NCBI GenBank assembly: GCA_015680685.1
Contig: MNCI01024332.1
Span: forward strand, 9,743 to 65,347
Source: Gnetum montanum
Taxonomy: Eukaryota; Streptophyta; Gnetopsida; Gnetales; Gnetaceae
Direction of reading: 5' to 3'
DNA: 55,605 nt
The stretch's first letter is position 1; each line of letters opens with the position of its first letter. This document shows positions 33,060-43,195 of this stretch, piece by piece. The notes beneath the pieces are model-generated. The model was not told where the DNA came from, ran no database searches, and saw nothing but the letters and a program-made list of their open reading frames with translations. Position numbers and translations under genes: made by a program.

Positions 33060-34110
33060 GATCAAAATGCTACTATACTAGTTTGTCCCCATGGGTGATT
33101 GGTCATTCACTACACTAACAAAGAGGAACTCATCAGGGAAGTGATCGAAAATAGGATACTCATCCTCTTTGCTATCCTAATGCAACCAAGATAAATGATT
33201 GGCAACTATGTTCTCAGTGCCTTTATGATCAATCATTATTAAGTCAAACTATTGTAGGATTACCAGCCATCATATAATACGGGGGCTTACCATTGGCTTA
33301 TTCATGAGAAACTGAATTGCACTATGATCTATGTGTATGAATACTTTGTATCCCAAGACACTACAACCATTAATTCTTTTTCTATAGTAGTGTAGTTAAG
33401 TTGTGCACCAGCTATACTTCTACTTGCACAATGGATGTAATAAGGGTGTTTTTGATCATCTAACTATGTAAGTACATCTCCTAAGGTATAGTTGGATGCA
33501 TCAATCATGACATGGAAGGACCTGAACTAGTTAGGAGCTTGTAGAATGTGTATTTCTACTAGTTTCTACTTTAGAGTTTGGAAAGCTAGTTTGCATTCCC
33601 TAGTCCACTCAAAGGATACATCCTTTTTCATTAACTCTACCAATGGGGCATATGAACCCAACCTTTAGAAGTTGTTCGATTTCTTATTTCACTACTTACT
33701 TCAGCTTTGGATTTAATTGCCTCTGTGGTTGTTTTCGAGGCTTCATGGAGGAGTCAATGTAAATCCTATGCTAGCATATCTTAGGATCTACTCTAGTTAA
33801 TTCAAAATATGGCTAGGTGAAGGCTTTTGACCACTTATTTATTACCTTGAGAAGACTTTCTTTTTGTTACAGAGAAAGTCTTGCGTTGATGATTACAGGT
33901 TTTCCATTCTTAAGGAACATGTACTCCATACTAGTGAGTAATGATTTTAGCTTTAGGGGCTCTTGTTTAAATTTCTTAGGGATTTTCAACTTCTCCCAGT
34001 TGATGTTTTCTAAGTTAGGACTGGGAAGTTGGTAGTGAACTTTCTCTAACGCATCAATGCTATCTATGTAAGTGCAAGTCAAATCCTCAGTTAGTTCCAT
34101 GCATATTAGT
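33060..34110 (-). pseudogene. RT N-terminus fused by deletion to RNase H, large Athila-like element
   Basis: 34100-33867 encodes the pre-RT segment (KLKSLLTSMEYMFLKNGKPVIINARL). The next piece holds HRIYIDPSMKP, QPQRQLNP and QLLKVGFICPI, the very start of RT. It then jumps at about 33655 to VSFEWTRECKLAFQTLK, MIDASNY and QLNYTTIEKELMVVV, which belong to RNase H. Further on come DHKGTENIVANHLS and FDHFPDEF, a block typical of Athila-type elements. The RT palm with its YxDD box is missing altogether, a loss of roughly 700 bp. Stops are frequent. Confidence 0.8.
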
Positions 34111-34239
34111 GAGCTACTTTCTTGATTAGCTATTAGCCACTAGGTGTCTTCTTGTCATGTGGCTATTGCATATAGGCACCTTTGTATGTTGATCATTTGT
34201 GCATATTGATTGCATGCAGGAAATGTCAAACTATGCACA

Positions 34240-34640
34240 ACCCATGATCTCTACATGCAATTGCACCCTGTGTCACTGTATGTGATGCATGGAACCTTCT
34301 TCTTCTCGATGTTTCCAAAAGTGTTTTCCTTAGATATGTCTAAGGAAAAATCATGGATTCCTAGGCATGCATTGATAGTTCTTAGCCATGCCCTTCCCAT
34401 TATGAGTGGGAAGTTCTTGTTACTGTTATTTACTTGAATCACTAGGAAGTCAGCTGGATACGGCCACCCACAAACAATGGTAACAATGTCCTCCACTAAT
34501 CCCAAGGGAACAATGATGGACTGGTCGGCTAACTCTAAATGGACATTGCTCTTTTCTAATGGGGGTAGGTTCCTAGCCTTATACTTTTCTTGGGATATGA
34601 GGTTGACACTAGAACCTGAATCCAAAATAGCTTTGCATGG
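34240..34640 (-). pseudogene. Aspartic protease of the large Athila-like element
   Basis: A 124-codon open frame (34251-34625) with the active-site motif MDSGSSVNLIS (Asp-Ser-Gly kept), a mid-domain IIVPLGLVEDI block, FLVIQVNNSNKNFPLIMGRAWL with the GRAWL late motif, and an end VPCITYSDTGCNCM. Family proteases cut the Gag-Pol polyprotein. The domain itself has no stop, making this one of the best preserved parts of the element, though the flanking frames are broken. Confidence 0.85.
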
Positions 34641-35830
34641 CTGATTCCTAGCTATTTGTAGATATATTAGGGGAATCCTAGGATCAAAGAATTTTCTAGG
34701 AAGGTGACCAACTTTGATCTAATTAGTAATAGCATGTGTTAACATGACCGTATGTGTTGAATGCAATGTTAAGTTCAAAGAGGACTCTGAAGCTTTAGTT
34801 GATATGGAGGTGTCCAAAGATTCAACCACTTGGGGTTGTAAAGGCTTGGTTGGAATATTGGTTCTAAAGAAAGATCTTTTCTTTGTACAATTGTCAAAAC
34901 CAATAGTAGATTGAGGATTAACAACCCTTGTGGCATTGCGTTGCTATGACTGAGCAAGGAGTTCACCTTGCATTACTGGAGTAGGTGGTAATGGAGCTAT
35001 TGGTGGAAGAGATGCGGTCGGATTGGAAGGATGGTACACTTGTAGAATGTCACCCCTAGGAGAGGGAGTCCTATAGTACTTGTGGGCTTGGTAGAGATGT
35101 TGGGAAGTAAAGTGACCAATAGAGTCATTTGGAAATATTGGATGTTTCACATAATATCCATATGGGTCTGGTTGCCGGTAAGGATGTTGTTACCTTGGTG
35201 GTGGCATTCGCCATGATTGTGGATGCTGCCACTATTGATGTTGCTCAATTGGTTATGGTGGAGTTCCACTTGGATAATACGTTAAAGGTTGGTGGAACTG
35301 CCTTGGGTTTCCTTGGGGATAAGGTAACTGTCAAGATGTTTGTCATTTGTTTAAATGTGGATTAAGTGCATACACCCTAGATTCCTATAAATGTGAGATT
35401 ACAGGGTAACATCTCTTAGGATGGTTATATTGAAAAATCTCACATCCACTATCATCATTCATATCTGAGTCCACAACCTCTTCAATAATAGCAGCTTTAC
35501 CCTTACCCCTGTTACGTGCATTTTTTGCTTCTCTCTTTTTCCTTTTATCATGATCACTACCTTGCTCCCTAGACTCCTCTACTACTTTAAGCACAGTTTG
35601 AAACCTACTATCAAAGGAGTCCAAGATTTGGTCTACCTTTGTTGATACTTTTGATGCTAACTTTTGAATAGGCAAGGTTTTCCTGTTCACCATCTCTTCG
35701 AGTGGTGAATCTTTCTCATCCTCGTAGAATATTACTCCCTTCTTTCTGAGGGAAGAATTTTGGTTATATTCTTCTACACTCTCTCTTTTTCATAGCTCAC
35801 CTTCTTCCTTAGTAACTTGCTGCAGTAGTG
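34640..35830 (-). pseudogene. gag of the large Athila-like element, C-terminal part
   Basis: Includes the coiled-coil-like LPIQKLASKVSTKVDQILDS and the basic run KRKKREAKNARNRGKGKAAI, then the acidic EEVVDSDMNDDSGCEIFQ (35693-35385), followed by a His/Tyr/Pro-rich tail (35150-34775). The same order occurs at 18590-18870 on the plus strand. The part after the acidic block is proline-rich, as in Athila gag before the protease. The upstream end is cut exactly at the Tat element border (35830). Confidence 0.7.
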
Positions 35831-37392
35831 TGTGTAATGACGAAAAACATCGGTCGCTGGAAACTACCAAACGAAAATCCGTGTACACAGTCTTGACCAC
35901 GGATTCACGTGAGGGTCGTGCTGGAGAAAACGAATCTGTGGTGCCCTGAACGGTCTTGTCGATCAGATAGGGACTTACTCAATCAATAAATTGATGAATA
36001 TTGCGATGATATGTGTATTATATAGATATTGCGCGAAACAATTTGATTCGATGAATCGTAAAAGGAGAAGAAAACAATGTAAATGAATTGAAATAATGAC
36101 AACATCAACGCGACAAGGAGGATCGAATTTAAGAAGGATGTGGAATTCCAAGATCTATGTTTTGACTTGAAGACTAAGAATATTGTATATAAAGTTCCAA
36201 TGGCAAACTCCGCTTATCTTGTACGAAGCATACACAAAGTAACAAGAAAACTGTTCAACAAGGAGTACCAAAGATGGGATGCAAGGAAGGTCAAGCCTGG
36301 ATGTCTGTCAATCAACTGTTTCTGGTCAATAGATCTTGCCAACCGCACCAGACGATCTCTCGATCTCTGATCTACTCCCTTTGCCTTCAGTAGTCTCTGC
36401 TCAAAACTGCCAATGATCGCCAATGGAGAGAACTGTATTTTCGCGAAAGGATTGATCGCTCCTACTGCCAATGCTCAAGCAAATGTCTTCTGTCTCTGCT
36501 CAAAAGGTGATAGTTGCCAAAAAAAGCCCCTAGATGAAGATGATCTTCGCCAACTGGACTATTTATAGGTTCGGTAGTACGTGGAGAAGGCATGGCCCTG
36601 GTGACACGTGTCTCGAACCTTCAAAATACCATTGACTTGGTAAACTTTATGTTGAAACTGGTCATGTCGCATCACGTTTTTGGGAAGGGGAGCAAAGTAC
36701 GCTATCGACCACTTCTGTTGAAGCCTTCATGATTATGCACAATACGCTCATCAATGTATTGTGCGTGTGGATAACAGGTGCATATTTGGTACTGGTTTAG
36801 CCAGCTTTAGGCTGTATTATGATCGTTTACGCTACATAGCATGGCAGAGTGTAGAAGTAGTTAACTCAAGCTATTTTATGCTCACTTACGCCACGAAGCA
36901 TAATAGAGTGTCAAACATGGTCAACTTTACAATAAGTTACACTTGTTTACGCTGCGTAGCATAATAAGCGTAAAGCGACCAGTCTGCAAAAAGGAAGAAA
37001 TTAATCTTCCGTGCTTCTTTGGACTCTGACTTTGACTTTCTGGAAGCTCATTACACTACTCTGCGTAACGGAGCGTAAACTTAGCCTTGGACAAAAGACT
37101 TAGCGGAGTATGTGACAAGTCTTAGACCTTAAACTTCGTCCAATTCGCTGAAGTAAGTTACTTTCTGATATCGGGCTATGTTAAGCAGATTTACACTGAG
37201 TGACACTACGCTATGTTGCATAATGTAGCATAAAGAGAGGAAACAAAGTAAGGTCGAAATTTGTAAAAAACTTGGAGACTTGATTGCTGCGTGCCTCTTT
37301 TCCTCGTTCTGTCTTCTGGATTTCTGCCGCAAACTTTTGCCCAAATCGTGAATCTTCCCCTTAGGCCGATTCGCAATTTCTACGGTGTTTCA
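35831..37392 (-). repeat. 3' LTR of the Tat-like element
   Basis: 1562 bp, minus-strand start TGAAACACC and end TTACA. The minus-strand TATA box (TATAAATA) is at about 36560-36569. U3 (36740-37230) contains many TTACGCT / AGCGTAA words in both orientations. Against the other LTR almost all differences are transitions. Confidence 0.9.
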
Positions 37393-37412
37393 ATGGCCCC
37401 TCTTTGTTGACA
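37393..37412 (-). other. Polypurine tract of the Tat-like element
   Basis: The minus strand reads AACAAAGAGGGGCCAT directly before the LTR start TGAAACACC. Confidence 0.65.
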
Positions 37413-38600
37413 TTTAGAGGGCTTGCCCGAAAGACGTCGACAAAGAATACAAAACACCAGATGGATAAAAGTACGAACATCATTCATCAATGGTTACTCA
37501 AGTGTCGCCCTGTCAAAGCAGAAGTGCAGAAATGAGGGAGACGGAAGATAAACGGTATGGGAGGGAATGTGTACAGAGGTAAGAGGATAGAGGTTCGGGG
37601 AAGACTCAAGTGAGGTTCGGGGAAGACTCAAATGAGGTTCAGGGAAGACGCAAATGTGTGAGTATAGTTTTTCAAGCATAAGCACTTAGGCCTTATCCTG
37701 CGATTGCATTTGCATAGAGTTATGCCGTCATTTTGTAGATGAAGGGGCTTGCATAGATGAATTGTGTTGCTTCTACATGGCCTGGATGAGTTGTGTTTCA
37801 TCCATTTTGCTGACCCACTTTTTTTTTGGCATCGATTAGGCGAGTTGCGTGACACCGGTTTATGGACTTGATTGTAATGTAGATGCGGAAAGTGTTTTAC
37901 ATTTTTCGTAAGGGAAACAGATGGGATAGCTAAGGAGGGTAATAAGGGCTAGAGGTAGGATGATGGGGAAAACAGGGATGCACTCTTGAGTGGATGGGCT
38001 AACTTAAGAGGCCATCTTAAAACGCTGCCTGTATTTCACCGCTCAGATGAACACACCTTTAAACGACATCCTCGTAGCAAGTAACCTGCAACCAAAGAAG
38101 AAAACAAAGGACACCATTGTGCGGTCGAATCACTAGAGAGGTTGTTGAAACAAGTACCATTTGGGGCTAGACAGAGTGAGTGGGCCGTGAAGGGGGAATT
38201 GTAGCACAAGGCTAGGATCTTCAATGTTAACGCTCGGCCCAACATATCGCCGCCAAAGATCATCAAACTCATTGCACCCGACTGGTTATGCAAAGAATCA
38301 GCTAGGTGAATCTATGAAGCCAGAGCCTAATAGTGATGATGAGCGGAGATCCCCAAGGTTGTGGTTGATGAGAACTCCTTTGGGGCTCCGAACGGCAAAA
38401 CTAATCTCTTAGAGGTACCACCGTTGAAATGGATGCAGTGACGACATCTCCGAGGGGTCAGTAGTATGCCTTTCAGCACATCCGAGGAATCAGCAGAATG
38501 CCTATGAGGTAGCGATGCTGGGGCTATCCCAACTTCCCATCCCATTTATTTTGCAGCCACCCAGAGACGATGACGCTCACTTGATTCGCATGTTGGAAGT
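37413..38600 (-). other. 3' untranslated region of the Tat-like element, with a 22-bp tandem repeat
   Basis: No recognisable protein. Three tandem copies of a 22-bp unit (GAGGTTCGGGGAAGACTCAA-type) lie at 37590-37611, 37612-37633 and 37634-37655. Short frames on both strands show no motif. Confidence 0.5.
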
Positions 38601-39200
38601 TTGTAGGTCCCAGTTTTAAGTCCTGGTAGACTGTCGTTGTTGATTTTAAGTCCCAGCAGACCATGGTCCCAGTTTAAAGTCTGGGTGGACTGAAAAGTGC
38701 TAGTTTTATGTCATAGCAGACGGTGGTAGAACTAATTTATGGTCTCAGCAGACCGTGCTGTGGATGTCAGTTTCATGTCGTGACCCAGGGACAAATCTGT
38801 GCTAGTTTCACGTCTCAGCAGATAGATGCTTACCTGTGCCAGTTTCATGTCATGGTGGATAGCCAGTGCTAGTTTAGCATCGTGGAGAACACGTGCAGGG
38901 GATGCCAATTTTACATCTTGGCAGACCTGTACAACACTGCTAGTTTTACGTCGTAGCAGACGGTTGCAACATGCTAGTTTTACGTCATGGCAGATGATTG
39001 TTGCCAGTTTAGCGTCGTGGCGGACGCATGCCAGAAGTGCCAGTTTTACATCATAGTGGATGATCAGTGTCAGTTTAGCATCATGGTGGATGCATGAGGA
39101 GAGTGCTAGTGTTACATCGTAGCGGACGGTTGTTGCCAGTTTAGCGTCATAGCAGATGCATGAAGAGGATGCCAGTTTTACGTTGTAGCGAACGATTGTT
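38600..39200 (-). repeat. Degenerate tandem array (about 18 copies) downstream of pol
   Basis: Units read (C/G)CYAGTTTTACGTCRTRGCAG on the plus strand and recur about every 30-37 bp, alternating between AGTTTTACGTC and AGTTTAGCGTC forms. Antisense reading gives a 162-codon frame made only of repeats (..DVKLA../..DAKLA..), which is a by-product of the array and not a gene. Variable tandem repeats between pol and the 3' LTR are known for Tat/Ogre-type elements. Confidence 0.8.
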
Positions 39201-39239
39201 GCCATGTCGGATGTTAACACTGGATATGCAGCTAGATGT

Positions 39240-40400
39240 AGTACCGCTTTAGATATATATGGTTCATAGGATTCAGTAACTCATTTCCGTTGATATCTTT
39301 TAACTTGAATGCACCGTTGCCATACACATCAGCTACCAAGAAAGGGCCCTCCCAGTTTGTAGAGAAGTTGCCTACTGGTTCGCGAATGGCCTTGAGAACC
39401 AAATCTCCCTTCTTGATTGGAAATTGTTGAAGATTATGACGGTGCTTTTACCTCTGCTTATCTTGATACTTTTCGATGGTATCAAGCGTCTGTATTCACT
39501 TCTCTTCTACTAAATCCAGATCCATGATCCAAGACTCGGTGTGTTGAGCCTCATTTATAATCGTGGAGAGGACCATTCGCAAAGAAGAAACTTGTAATTC
39601 AAGGGGCAACACCACCTTGGATCCATAGACTAGGCTATAGGGCATACTGTCTATAGCTATTCTGCATGTGGTACGATACGCCCATAGCACATAGAGGATC
39701 TTTTCATGCCACCGTCTCTTGTTACTATTGAGCATTTTCTTGAGTAAGTTGATAATGACCTTGTTTGTTGCTTCAGCTTGACCATTCGCTTGCGGGTAAT
39801 AAGGTGATGAAAAAGATTGTTTGATACCTAGGTTGTCCCAAAAGGATTTGGTTTCCAGACTGCTAAATTGTGGCCCATTGTTGGTCACGATAGTCATCGG
39901 GAGACCAAATCTAGTTACAATGTTATTTAGAATGAAATGACAGATCTGTTGAGATGTGATCTTTCGCAAAGGGATGGCTTCCACCCACTTTGTGAAGTAC
40001 TCAGTGGTGGTGATTATGAAGCTATGAAATACAGAAGATTTCGGTGCGATAGGCCCTATAATGTCTAATTCTCATCATTGAAAGGGCCATGTTATCTGAG
40101 TCGTGTGTAGTTATGTAGGTGACACATGTATAAGGTTTGCATAACACTGATATGTGTCACATGTTTTAACCTTTGTAAGATAATCTTTTTCCATGTATGA
40201 CCAATAATACCCTAAGCAATGGATTTTAGAGGCCATGGCTCGTGGTGCTACGTGTCCTCTGCATAATCCCTCGTGGACCTCGCGACTATACGTTGCGCCT
40301 GGTCTTTGTTAACGCAAGTAAGTAGTACTCCATCAAAAGAGTGTCTATAGAGGGTACTATCTCCTATGATGACGTACTGCCTAGCTCACTTGCAAATTGC
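39240..40400 (-). pseudogene. Integrase of the Tat-like element
   Basis: Minus strand in order: EVHEGLCRGHVAPRAMA, GYYW and VKTCDTYQCYAN (about 40290-40110), the HHCC zinc domain; ELDIIGPIAPKS and TEYFTKWVEAIPL (about 40070-39965), with the first catalytic Asp; VTNNGPQFSS, where the second catalytic Asp of the usual DNGPQF has become Asn; SPYYPQANGQAEATNKVI with the catalytic Glu; RRWHEKILYVLWAYRTT; and a C-terminal barrel GDLVLKAIREPVGNF, NWEGPFLVADV and GAFKLKDINGNEL (about 39400-39240). No chromodomain. Several frameshifts, so it is inactive. Confidence 0.9.
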
Positions 40401-40406
40401 ATCTTT

Positions 40407-42720
40407 CTACGCACATGTTAGCTCATGTGGTGATTCGCCATGCAAGAGGTAAGTTTTAATGTTGTCATACCACTCTGGTGTTCTATCCTCGAGCAGTGAA
40501 GTTATTTGCGCCGCTTGAATGATAGGATTTTTAAAGTTTGTTATTAGGGTGGGACAAGTGTCAAACAAGTGTGACGACATGTTTAAAGCTAATGTAGCCA
40601 GTGCATCAGCTAGCGTGTTGTCGTTTCGGGGTATGTGTTGGGCATCGATCATTTTGAACTGCTTTGGAAGATCTTTAGCCATATCGCAGTAGGGCTGTAA
40701 ATGTGTAGCCTTGTAGCCATAGACTCCTATGATTTGATTTATAAAAAGCATCGAATCACCCCTAATTGCCAGGTGTTGAACATCAAACTCTTTGGCTATT
40801 AATAATCCCTTGAGGAGTCCCTCGTACTCTGCCATGTTGTTCGTACAGGGAAAGGTCAAGCGGTAAGTGTGAAGATGCACATCCTCAAGTGAAAGAGAAA
40901 TGACTGTGGTGGCACTTCCACCTCTAGCAGTTGAAGCTCCATCAAAATATAGCGTTGCTTCGGGGCTTGTTAAAACAGGGCTTAAAATATGTACATGCTC
41001 ATCCAAAAATTCAGGCACTATGGTTGCCTGATTGTCAATAGGTGAGGTTATTAGTTGATCAGCTATTGTTTGGCCTTTTGTAGAAGATTGGCTAATATAA
41101 TGCAGATTGAACTCTACCGTGATAGCTTTCCAATGAGCTATTTTACTACTTTCGTACAGATTATGCGTAATAGCCTTAAGGATGTTATTTTTGCAGATTA
41201 TGTTGACCTGGCTACAAAAGAGATAGTGTCTGCACTTTTTGAGCATAAATACTAAAGCTAAGCAATTATGCTCTACTTCATTGTACCTTGTTTCATATGC
41301 ACATAGAGCATGACTCAAGTAATATATGGGTATTTCTGACCCATCATCTCTCTTTTGACAGAATAATGCAGCTAAGGCTACATCTGATGTTGCGAGGTAA
41401 ATGTAAAACGGTTGATCCCTTTGTGGTGGGAATACTATTGGTAAGCGTTGAAGCTCTTACTTCAAGTTGTCAAACGCACGCTGACAATAATCCATCCATT
41501 TGAAATTAACTCCCTTTTTTAGCAGATGCTGCATAGGGTGTAACTTGTCCATTAGCCTTGAAATGAACCGCCTGAGAAACTGTAACCTCCCTTGCAATCT
41601 GCGTAATTACTTGAGATTCGTAGGGGGTGTCAATTCAACAATGGCTTTGACTTTGTCAGGATCTACTCGTATACTGGTTTTCGATACCACAAACCCCAGC
41701 ATGCGTCTAGTTTTGACTCCGAATATGCACTTCTTTAGGTTTAGCCAAAGATTGTACTTAGAGCATCTTTTAAGGACTAACTCCAGATCCTTTGAATGAT
41801 CTTCTGACCTTATAGACTTAACGGCTATATCGTCAACATAATCATTCAGTCTCCCTAGGAGGTAATTGCTAAAGATGTATGTCATAGCTCATTGATACGT
41901 AGCTTCAACATTTTTTAAACTAAAAGGTATCATGGTGTAGAAAAAGGTCCCCCAGGGTGTCATGAATGTCGTTGTCAGCTGGTGTTCTGGGTTGATGCGT
42001 ATTTGATTGTAGCCTGAGAAGCCATCCATGAAGGATAAAAGCGCATGCCCAATGGTTGTATCAAATAGTTAGTTAATAATCGGTAATGGGAAATTATCCT
42101 TGATTGTAGCTTTGTTCAAGTCTCGAAAGTCTATGCAGATGCGTATCCCTCTGGTCTTTTTAGGAACAACTACAATGTTAGATACCCAGTTTGAGTAATC
42201 GACCGCGCGAATAAAACCAGCCTGGTACAGTTTAGTGATCTCATCACGTACTACTAGTGCAACTTCTGGCTTAATTTTTTGTGCTTTCTGGCTAACTACT
42301 TTGATATGGGGATCTAGAATTATGTTGTGCTGTATTAATCTTGGGTCTAGTCCCGACATATCTTCGTATGACCATGCAAACACTGTGATGTTGTTCTGGA
42401 GGACCTGCTTTATGTTATCATATAGCTTTTGTTCTAGTAAAGAACTAAGCTTAAGAGTTTTAGTCTCACCTTTATGCGTAACCATAGTGACCTCGTTAAG
42501 TGGGTCTTCGGTTACATCTCCAGCTTCCAGATCTAGCATGCGCGTCAATTTTTTTGCTAGTCTAGAGATGTTTTCGACGTGGCTATGGTTGCGTCATCGA
42601 AGGCAAGGTTAGTTTCTACTAGTGTGGGATCAAATTTTCTAATGATTTTCCCATGTGGACCTGTTAAAACTAGGAGTGCAGATAAAGTTTCGTCCATTTG
42701 GCAATTGTCTTGCAAAATTT
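40407..42720 (-). pseudogene. Reverse transcriptase, RNase H and second (archaeal-type) RNase H of the Tat-like element
   Basis: One reading frame interrupted by a few stops. RT: LYQAGFIRAVDYSNWVSNIV, IRICIDFRDLNKAT (about 42150), FMTPWGTFFYTMIPF, and YVDDIAV with the catalytic YVDD at 41840-41829. First RNase H: YLATSDVALAALFCQ, ETRYNEVEHNCLAL, KKCRHYLF (about 41430-41210). After a linker, a second RNase H: TLYFDGASTARGG (Asp near 40943), NNMAEYEGLLKGL (Glu), IRGDSMLFINQI (Asp), and NDNTLADALATLAL (Asp), to about 40600. The double RNase H arrangement is specific to Tat-type Ty3/gypsy elements. Stops and a frameshift near 42560 inactivate it. A possible splice acceptor for a protease-RT intron lies at about 42709. 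Confidence 0.9.
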
Positions 42721-43045
42721 TCAAATATGAAAGTAATTAGAAAAATGCTAAGTTGGATGCGAAAAGTATTTAGTGTATAATGCTTGGTTTAGTCTAAAAA
42801 GAAAAAGGATGTGATGTGACGTTGCTGGACGTGAGAAGCTAACTGAATTTTGAACATCGTGAATAGCCTGTAATTAATGCGGCCTAATTACAAGGAGATA
42901 AGATGTAGTAGTTTAAGGTTGTTTTGGACCTTAATGCATGCAATATCTGTTGCAATTAATGCCTTGATTTTTGGGTTCCAGGTTATACTGACACCAGCAT
43001 TTGGGCAAGTTTCGCTTAAATCTGGCGTCAAGTTGGTTAGTTTCC

Positions 43046-43053
43046 CATATAAG
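43046..43053 (+). promoter_or_regulatory. TATA-like box of the antisense passenger gene
   Basis: CATATAAG about 145 bp upstream of the first ATG of the passenger gene, on the same strand. It is the best TATA match in the 450 bp between the RT exon and the gene. Function inferred from position only. Confidence 0.45.
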
Positions 43054-43195
43054 TAGGCAGTTCGTATCGAAAACAGTCTGTTGGCTATCACAAATTTGAA
43101 TTCTCGGCTGTCACAGAGAGAAGGAGAAAGAGCAAAAGATTATAGCGTGTTATTTGTGAAGGTGTTCAAGTGTGAAGGTGTTCAGGACTGCAACA

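Noticed and set aside
38600-39200. Could the repeat array be a CRISPR?
   Set aside because: Units are degenerate, contiguous and without unique equal spacers, in a plant retrotransposon; no cas genes.
38732-39220. 162-codon minus-strand frame with repeated DAKLA/DVKLA
   Set aside because: It arises from the tandem array; the repeat unit is seen at the DNA level, and the plus strand also gives open frames. Not a gene.
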